A stretch of DNA of 14,066 nt from WAPX01 sp964622075 (lineage in GTDB: Archaea > Halobacteriota > Archaeoglobi > Archaeoglobales > Archaeoglobaceae): positions 1-14,066 of the forward strand of contig CAZUMR010000020.1 of the NCBI GenBank assembly GCA_964622075.1. The letters are read 5' to 3'. A program made the translations under genes and the position numbers. Under the pieces are notes generated by a model. It searched no databases. It was not told where the DNA came from and worked only from the letters and a program-made list of their open reading frames with translations. Below, piece after piece: positions 1 through 4,732 of this stretch (its first letter is position 1; each line of letters starts with the position of its first letter).

Positions 1-552
1 AGCAACCACCACTTGCACTGTGTCGCAGCTTTTGCTGTTGCATGCATGGAGATGCTTGAGTTTGGAGAAAGCTACGCCAAACAGACAGTCAGAAACGCAA
101 GGGCTTTGGCTGAAAGTCTGGCATCTCATGGATTTAATGTAGTTGGAGAGGAAAGGAATTACACCGAATCCCATCAGGTGCTAATAGATGTCGTTAAAGG
201 AGGTATTGATGGACTCAATGCTGAAAAAATGCTGGAAAAGGCAGGAATACTTGTAAACAGAAATCTCCTTCCATGGGATAAGGAAAGGGGAAGAAACTTC
301 AGGAACCCATCCGGAATAAGAATAGGCGTACAGGAATTAACGAGACTTGGAATGAAAGAAAAAGAAATGGAACTGATAGCAGAGATGTTTGCAGATGTAC
401 TGTTTGGAAAAAAAGATCCAGAAAAAGTGGCTAAAAGCGTTTACGAGCTTAGAAAAGAGTTTCCTGCAAGTAGAGTCAGGTACTCTTTTGATGAAAGTCC
501 AGAGATGTTTAATGAGGCAAGAAAATTTGTTAGGAGTATAATGAGCATATGA
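1..552 (+). CDS. glyA: Serine hydroxymethyltransferase, C-terminal part (5' end outside window)
   Basis: This is the PLP enzyme that interconverts serine and glycine, passing the one-carbon unit to a pterin (tetrahydromethanopterin-type in archaea); it is cytosolic. The reading frame is open from base 1 (SNHHLHC), so only the last 183 residues are present and the PLP-lysine lies outside the window. What is visible fits the archaeal family: the HHLH...EMLEFGESYAKQ segment, TESHQVLIDV, the NRNLLPWD segment, and NPSGIRIGVQELTRLGM. The Arg in SGIR matches the residue that binds the substrate carboxylate in SHMTs. Val replaces the Thr usually seen in SGIRxGT. The stop codon overlaps the ATG of the next gene (ATGA), which implies translational coupling. 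Family is secure; whether it is the only glyA in the genome cannot be told. Confidence 0.93.
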   Translation, partial: SNHHLHCVAAFAVACMEMLEFGESYAKQTVRNARALAESLASHGFNVVGEERNYTESHQVLIDVVKGGIDGLNAEKMLEKAGILVNRNLLPWDKERGRNFRNPSGIRIGVQELTRLGMKEKEMELIAEMFADVLFGKKDPEKVAKSVYELRKEFPASRVRYSFDESPEMFNEARKFVRSIMSI

Positions 553-1193
553 TCCGTGTTTTCATCTTGGGTAGCAGGTGCAATATGAAGTGTAAATTCT
601 GCATGAGTGTTGAAAAAGACCTGAGCAGTGAAATAGTTGTTTCGCATTTAAGCAGAATGAATCCCGGAGATACTGCAGTTTTTGCTGGAGGTGAGCCGTT
701 ACTTTATAGGGAGCTGGAGGATTATCTCAAATTGGCAAAGAACCTTGGGTTGAGGACAAAAATACACACTAACGGTACACTGTTAAAATCGTGTAATTTT
801 CTTGATTATATCGATATAATAAATCTGCCATTAGATGGACCAGAGAAAATTCACGACAGGATGAGGGGCAGCGGACATTTTAGAGTAGTTATGAAATCTT
901 TTGAGCTTAAAAAGGAGTTTACCATTACGACAGTTCTTACTAAATTGAATTTGATGTGTGTGAAAGAACTAGCAGAATTGATTAATTCTATTTATTCTAA
1001 TAGAAATATATATAATTGGAAAATATTTATGTTCAAACCGAAAGGACGAGGTAAAAAATACAGAAATATTTTTGAAATTCAGAAAAAAGATTTTGAAAGA
1101 GCTGTTAAAACTGCTGCAGACATTGCAGATGTTAAAGTATTTGGAATACCTGATCCGGACACTATGAAGACTGAAGTTGTTAGGGTAGTTTGA
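549..1193 (+). CDS. Small radical SAM domain protein, function unknown
   Basis: A 214-residue radical SAM enzyme. The CxxxCxxC motif that binds the SAM-cleaving [4Fe-4S] cluster is C11, C15 and C18 (RCNMKCKFC), and the SAM-binding GGEP is at 47-50. The KIHTNGTLL and INLPLDGPEKIHDRMRG segments resemble the MoaA/SPASM-type barrel. The protein ends soon after the barrel and has no Cys-rich C-terminal domain, so no auxiliary cluster is evident. It is far shorter than HydE or HydG. It starts on the ATGA overlap with glyA, suggesting co-translation and perhaps linked function. Bases 961-1020 are only about 20% G+C, far below the neighbours, which hints at recent acquisition or relaxed selection. 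The stop lies 2 nt from the convergent aspA stop. I cannot name a substrate. Confidence 0.85.
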   Translation: MIRVFILGSRCNMKCKFCMSVEKDLSSEIVVSHLSRMNPGDTAVFAGGEPLLYRELEDYLKLAKNLGLRTKIHTNGTLLKSCNFLDYIDIINLPLDGPEKIHDRMRGSGHFRVVMKSFELKKEFTITTVLTKLNLMCVKELAELINSIYSNRNIYNWKIFMFKPKGRGKKYRNIFEIQKKDFERAVKTAADIADVKVFGIPDPDTMKTEVVRVV

Positions 1194-1195
1194 TG

Positions 1196-2623
1196 TCAGT
1201 CTTTGTATCTGCTTTTCACATCTCTGTTAAGTTTGCTCTCTCCAGCAACACCGGGTTTTACGAGTTCTTGAGGAGCTAAAATTATTTTCAGCTCTTCTTC
1301 GCTGAAACCTTTTTCTTTAAGAATTTCCTTTATAGTTTTACCTTTTTTAACTGCTTCTTTTGCTATTTCAGCTGCCTTATCGTAACCTATGTATGGAGCA
1401 AAAGCTGTGACAAGTGCTGGACTTTTTTCAAGATAACTCATGCAGACTCTCTCGTTGGCTTTTATTCCCCTCACGCACTTTTCAATCATCACTTCTGTAG
1501 CATTCCTCAGTATTTCGAGAGATTCCAGTGTGCAGTGCACAATTAAGGGTGCCATCGAATTCAGCTCAAGCTGACCGTGAGCAGATGCCATGTTAATAGC
1601 TACATCGTTTGAAATAACTCTCACAGCCACCTGTTTTACACACTCAAGTATTACGGGATTGACTTTTCCAGGCATAATTGACGAGCCTGCCTGAACTGCG
1701 GGCAATTCTATCTCTTTAAAAGAGCTCATCAGTATCAGGTCGTTTGATATTTTGTACAGATTGACTGCAAGGGCTTTAAGAAGACCATGAACTTCCACTA
1801 TTGTGTCCCAGTTTTGTGTTGGGTCAATGAGGTTGTCTGCCTTTGCAAGGTTGAGACCGGTAATATCTCTCAATCTTTGCACGACAAGGTGTATATACCT
1901 GATATCTGTGTTTATTCCTGTACCCACTGCAGTACCTCCCAAGTTCACCTGCCTTAATCTTTCTTCTACTTTGTAGAGTCTCCATCTGTCCCTTGATATT
2001 GCTTCTGCATAAGCACTAAACTCCTGGCCAAGTGTTATTGGTACAGCTTCCTGCATCTCAGTTCTCCCAAGTTTAAGCACTCCTGCAAACTCTCGCTCTT
2101 TCTCTTCCAGTGCTTGTTGCAACTCTCCTACCACTGCCGTTAGCTGTCTCAATAAGAAAATAGAGGCTATCCTTGCTGCAGTTGGGAATGTATCGTTTGT
2201 AGATTGCATCATGTTTACATCGTCAAGAGGATGCACGTCTTTCCCCAGAATTTCTCTGGCTCTGTTGGCTATGACCTCGTTAACGTTCATGTTGAGAGAA
2301 GTTCCTGCTCCTCCCTGCAGAGGATCAACAACTACGTGTTCGAGAAGTTTTCCCTCTATTAACTCATTGCACGCTGTTATTATTGCTTTGGCCTTATCAT
2401 CCTCAAGATAACCAAGCTGGGTTAGGGCTATTGCACATGCCTTTTTTACCATGGCAAAAGCTTTTACGAGTTCTGGATGAATTTTATAACCGAGTTTGCA
2501 GGTTATTGGAAAATTCTCTAAAGCTCTTGCGGTGTGTATTCCGTAATAAACGTCTTTAGGTATCTTTTTCTCTCCCAAAAAGTCTCTTTCAGTTCTGTAC
2601 TCTATCACCCTGTCTGCTTTCAT
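1196..2623 (-). CDS. aspA: Aspartate ammonia-lyase (aspartase)
   Basis: Reversible deamination of L-aspartate to fumarate and ammonia, by a cytosolic homotetramer of the aspartase/fumarase II superfamily. The full length of 475 residues is typical. Visible motifs are YYGIHTARALENF (27-38), GGAGTS with NMNVNEVIAN (104-120), STNDTFPT (141-148), GRTEMQEAVP (186-195) and the catalytic loop GSSIMPGKVNP (313-323), whose first Ser (S314) matches the general base of Bacillus AspB. GGAGTS and YYGIHT favour aspartase; class II fumarases usually have TGSGTQ and YWGAQT. The start is supported by AAGGAGTGAT a few bases upstream. It follows hydF on the same strand after a 21-nt gap, so the two are probably one transcript. 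Fumarase or another lyase specificity is possible but less likely. Confidence 0.9.
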   Translation of the reverse strand: MKADRVIEYRTERDFLGEKKIPKDVYYGIHTARALENFPITCKLGYKIHPELVKAFAMVKKACAIALTQLGYLEDDKAKAIITACNELIEGKLLEHVVVDPLQGGAGTSLNMNVNEVIANRAREILGKDVHPLDDVNMMQSTNDTFPTAARIASIFLLRQLTAVVGELQQALEEKEREFAGVLKLGRTEMQEAVPITLGQEFSAYAEAISRDRWRLYKVEERLRQVNLGGTAVGTGINTDIRYIHLVVQRLRDITGLNLAKADNLIDPTQNWDTIVEVHGLLKALAVNLYKISNDLILMSSFKEIELPAVQAGSSIMPGKVNPVILECVKQVAVRVISNDVAINMASAHGQLELNSMAPLIVHCTLESLEILRNATEVMIEKCVRGIKANERVCMSYLEKSPALVTAFAPYIGYDKAAEIAKEAVKKGKTIKEILKEKGFSEEELKIILAPQELVKPGVAGESKLNRDVKSRYKD

Positions 2624-2644
2624 TCATATCACTCCTTGGTAGAT

Positions 2645-3931
2645 TTAATAGTTCCAGACATTTGCGGGGATTGTGTGGCTGTAATGACTTTCCAGCAATT
2701 CGTAGGGAACACTTTTCAACGTGCATCCTTCGAGAATTGACTTCTCAAGAGGGAACAGCTCAAGAAACTCTTTTAGATACCCTAAGAAATGCATGGCAAG
2801 CAGGCCAATTGTGGTTATGGCTTTGCCCTTCTCTCTACACCTTTTGACGAACTCTATTGCGTCTCTCCTTCTTAGATTACATGCGTTACACAGGACAAAA
2901 AGATCGCAATCTTCGTTAAACTGGTCTTCCATTTCTCTTAGCTCTACGTCCCACTTAAGCTCTTCAAGCTTTTCTCTCACAAAATTCGAAAAGTAATCGT
3001 CGGGATTTCTTTTACTCCTGCAAGCGTGGACAATGTAAGCTTTCTTCTCTTTCTTTGCTTTCGAAATTTTTTCCATGCACACTATCCCCTTTACGAACTC
3101 TGCGAGGTCGATGTATCTTGCTTCAAGAACTGAAAAACTCGTCTTGGGAATTAGCTCTGAATCCAGCAGCATTTTTACATCGTTTCCATAAGCCTTTGTA
3201 TCCACGACTGCAAGAGATATTTTTCTATTAATGTAAGATAAAGTATTTGTTAGCGTATCTCTCCTTGATACAACGCAATAGGCATCCTGATCTATTACTT
3301 CTCTGAAAGCTTTAATCCATCTGAGTGGCAACTTGCCTTTTGGAAAATCTATTTTTTCTGGAAAAACAAACAGTACCACTTCACCCCCTTTGCACAAATC
3401 TGCAATTATGCCTCTCTCCATCTCAGTTCTTGCTCTTGCCACTATCTCTCTCTTTAAAGCGACAAGCCCTTCTTTTGTTTTTGCGCTAACCCTTATTACA
3501 GGCACTCCAGTCCTCTTCGAAATTTCCCTTATCTCTTCGTCCTCCCATCTTTTGAGGTCTGACTTGTTAATAACGCATATTACTGGTTTAAGTGATTTTA
3601 TTTCTTTAAGAAAAGTTTCTTCTTCCTCTCCAAAACCTGCTGTGGCATCGACCACGAGTATAGCCAGATCGACTTCTTTAAGTACATCGTAAGTTTTTTC
3701 AATTCTCTTTTCTCCCAGCTCGCTTACATCTCCAAGTCCCGGCGTATCTACTATTTTTACCGGGCCAAGGGGTAGTAACTCCATGGATTTTGATACAGGA
3801 TCTGTTGTTGTTCCTGCCATTGAGGAAACTATGGCAACATCTTGGTTTGTTAGGGCGTTAATCAGGGAAGACTTTCCGGCATTTGTTCTGCCAAATATCC
3901 CTATCACCGTTCTGAAACTTTTAGCACCCAT
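2645..3931 (-). CDS. hydF: HydF-like GTPase ([FeFe]-hydrogenase maturation scaffold family)
   Basis: In bacteria HydF is the scaffold on which the H-cluster [2Fe] subcluster is completed and handed to apo-HydA. From the ATG at 3931 (428 aa) there is an N-terminal TrmE/Era-like G domain: GRTNAGKS (14-21), GTTTDPV, DTPG (62-65), NKSD (122-125) and SAK (149-151). The HydF dimerisation segment follows (FPKGKLPLRWIKAFREVIDQDAYCVV, then TSFSVLEARYIDLAEFVKG). The cluster domain carries C304 and LC(348)NAC(351). The canonical motif is CxHx(46-53)HCxxC: the three Cys are kept, both His are replaced (Ser306, Leu347), and the spacing is slightly short. GTG at 3934 is an alternative start; a TATA element about 26 nt upstream suggests a leaderless message. 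aspA follows 21 nt downstream. HydF in this kind of archaeon is unexpected; it may serve a different metallocofactor. Confidence 0.82.
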   Translation of the reverse strand: MGAKSFRTVIGIFGRTNAGKSSLINALTNQDVAIVSSMAGTTTDPVSKSMELLPLGPVKIVDTPGLGDVSELGEKRIEKTYDVLKEVDLAILVVDATAGFGEEEETFLKEIKSLKPVICVINKSDLKRWEDEEIREISKRTGVPVIRVSAKTKEGLVALKREIVARARTEMERGIIADLCKGGEVVLFVFPEKIDFPKGKLPLRWIKAFREVIDQDAYCVVSRRDTLTNTLSYINRKISLAVVDTKAYGNDVKMLLDSELIPKTSFSVLEARYIDLAEFVKGIVCMEKISKAKKEKKAYIVHACRSKRNPDDYFSNFVREKLEELKWDVELREMEDQFNEDCDLFVLCNACNLRRRDAIEFVKRCREKGKAITTIGLLAMHFLGYLKEFLELFPLEKSILEGCTLKSVPYELLESHYSHTIPANVWNY

Positions 3932-3950
3932 CACTCTTACTATTCCCCTC

Positions 3951-3970
3951 GTTTTTAATACTTTTTACCT
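3951..3970 (-). promoter_or_regulatory. Promoter of hydF-aspA (BRE/TATA, leaderless)
   Basis: Reading the minus strand, an A-rich BRE-like stretch (GGTAAAAAG) is followed by TATTAAAA at 3960-3953. The box centre is about 26 nt from the ATG at 3931, which puts the expected start of transcription at or next to the start codon. No ribosome site fits before the ATG. Assigned by sequence only. Confidence 0.6.
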
Positions 3971-3992
3971 TCGATACAAGTAGTTAGTTCAA

Positions 3993-4007
3993 TTTAGTGT
4001 TAATAAT
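3993..4007 (+). repeat. Intergenic motif copy 1 (TTTAGTGTTAATAAT), upstream of hydF
   Basis: TTAGTGTTAATAAT occurs here and again, identical over 14 nt, at 4472-4485 before hdrA. A diverged copy, TTAGTATTAATAAAT, lies at 10833-10847 before mvhG. This copy sits about 35 bp upstream of the hydF TATA element, where an archaeal activator could bind. All copies are intergenic. Function is inferred. Confidence 0.5.
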
Positions 4008-4016
4008 GTGGTCAAT

Positions 4017-4036
4017 TTGAATCTAGCTTAGATCAA
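4017..4036. repeat. Imperfect inverted repeat in the hydF/TRAM divergent region
   Basis: TTGAATCTA, a 3-nt spacer, then TAGATCAA form an inverted repeat with one bulged base. It lies between the divergent hydF and TRAM promoters and could be an operator for either. No regulator gene is adjacent. Confidence 0.4.
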
Positions 4037-4073
4037 CTCCATGATTTTCTTTCCCTTATGATCTCCTTTCCCA

Positions 4074-4087
4074 AAAGATTATATACT
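4074..4087 (+). promoter_or_regulatory. Promoter of the TRAM gene (TATA element)
   Basis: AAAAGATTATATAC is a good archaeal TATA element. With the usual spacing of about 26 nt, transcription would begin near 4105-4108, just past the upstream ATG at 4103. That favours a start codon further downstream. Confidence 0.55.
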
Positions 4088-4129
4088 CTCACACTAAACT
4101 ACATGAAATTAGATTTGGAGGTGCCAGAT

Positions 4130-4333
4130 TTGGAAGAATTTGTTAGAAGACCTCCCGTTGAGGTCGGAGATGTAAGGAACGTGAAAATTGAAGCCCTTGG
4201 CAGTGGTGGAGACGGAATAGCGAAAGTAGGTGGATTCGTTATATTCGTCCCCGGAACCAATGTAGGGGATGACGTGAAGATTCGCGTTACGAGAGTTCTT
4301 AAGAAGTATGCTTTTGCTGAAGTTGTAGAGTAA
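4130..4333 (+). CDS. Small TRAM-domain protein
   Basis: TRAM is a small beta-barrel RNA-binding domain, also found in tRNA-modifying enzymes; stand-alone archaeal forms have been linked to RNA chaperoning. Nearly the whole protein is the domain: RRPPVEVGDVRNVKIEALGSGGDGIAKVGGFVIFVPGTNVGDDVKIRVTRV in outline, ending KYAFAEVVE. I chose the TTG at 4130 (67 aa) because GGAGGTG at 4117-4123 precedes it with a 6-nt spacer, the same arrangement as at hdrC, and because the TATA element predicts a transcript starting near 4107. ATG 4103 (76 aa) is the conventional alternative; a still longer frame from 4058 would run through the TATA box and is unlikely. The gene stands alone; hydF diverges from it. 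Confidence 0.85.
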   Translation: MEEFVRRPPVEVGDVRNVKIEALGSGGDGIAKVGGFVIFVPGTNVGDDVKIRVTRVLKKYAFAEVVE

Positions 4334-4346
4334 CTCTGACAGTGAC

Positions 4347-4365
4347 TTTTGCGGAAATTTCCTAA
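4347..4365 (+). repeat. 19-bp palindromic element shared with mvhG promoter
   Basis: TTTTGCGGAAATTTCCTAA contains a perfect 10-bp palindrome, GGAAATTTCC. It matches 18 of 19 bases with the reverse strand of 10896-10914 in front of mvhG. A TATA-like ACTTTTAACAAT follows at once, so a promoter may start here. A regulator-binding site is the simplest reading. Confidence 0.55.
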
Positions 4366-4432
4366 ACTTTTAACAATATTTTTGTTTCAATTTTGTTTCT
4401 TTAATTTCGTTTTCATAGGAATCGGTAACACT

Positions 4433-4451
4433 ATTCTGGAATTTTCAGAAT
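4433..4451. repeat. Short inverted repeat upstream of hdrA
   Basis: ATTCTG and CAGAAT flank a 7-nt AT-rich spacer, giving a 6-bp stem or a dyad operator. It is a weak feature in AT-rich DNA, listed because it lies between the two shared motifs. Confidence 0.3.
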
Positions 4452-4471
4452 TTGATACGTAAGATTGTTAC

Positions 4472-4485
4472 TTAGTGTTAATAAT
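4472..4485 (+). repeat. Intergenic motif copy 2 (TTAGTGTTAATAAT), upstream of hdrA
   Basis: Identical over 14 nt to the copy upstream of hydF at 3994-4007. A partly matching inverted copy follows within about 20 nt, so this copy could form a dyad. The suggested hdrA TATA box is roughly 170 bp downstream, which is far for direct control. Confidence 0.5.
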
Positions 4486-4645
4486 TTATACAATATTATT
4501 ACTAATTACTCGCTTAATAGCTATATGTTGTAACGCATAAACTATTTTTAAAACACTCATAATCTGGGTGTGTTAAATCTGTTCTCTCCCGCTTCCAATT
4601 TCAAAATCGAACATTTTTCACGGTTTTTCATCATCATTTTGTTCC

Positions 4646-4662
4646 CCGGAAGCTTTTTATAG
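4646..4662 (+). promoter_or_regulatory. Probable promoter of hdrACB-mvhD
   Basis: CCGGAAGCTTTTTATAG offers a TATA-like TTTTTATAG at 4654-4662. Transcription would start near 4683, leaving a leader of about 50 nt before the hdrA ATG. A second TATA-like stretch, CTATTTTTAAAA at about 4542-4553, is an alternative. Confidence 0.45.
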
Positions 4663-4714
4663 TTGATAAACTAAAGTTGCATTTGGTTGTTGTGTTTGAA
4701 AGCTCTGGGTCACC

Positions 4715-4726
4715 CCCTCTGGAGGG
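4715..4726 (+). promoter_or_regulatory. hdrA ribosome site within a possible small hairpin
   Basis: GGAGGG at 4721-4726 lies 6 nt before the hdrA ATG. The preceding CCCT can pair with AGGG around a CTGG loop (4715-4726), hiding the site. An upstream GGG (4707-4709) could compete for the same C run. The stem is only 4 bp and would be weak at high temperature. Confidence 0.35.
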
Positions 4727-4732
4727 ATAACG

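Larger units (their letters stand above)
4334..4732. other. 399-nt gene-free region upstream of hdrA
   Basis: No convincing ORF or tRNA is visible. The region is AT-rich in its first two thirds. It holds the 19-bp element shared with the mvhG promoter (4347-4365), the TTAGTGTTAATAAT motif (4472-4485) followed by a partial inverted copy (ATTATTACTAAT, about 4495-4507), a small inverted repeat (ATTCTG/CAGAAT, 4433-4451), a likely hdrA promoter near 4653-4662 and a C-rich leader. It is unusually long and motif-dense compared with the other intergenic gaps here and looks regulatory; an unannotated small RNA is possible. Confidence 0.6.

Noticed and set aside
4049..4073. Direct repeat CTTTCCC before the TRAM promoter
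   Set aside because: Two 7-nt copies in pyrimidine-rich DNA are too short to support a repeat or operator call.
4334..4732. Possible tRNA, C/D box RNA or riboswitch upstream of hdrA
   Set aside because: No cloverleaf, no paired C and D boxes and no known aptamer pattern could be recognised by eye; only an unspecific regulatory region is supported.
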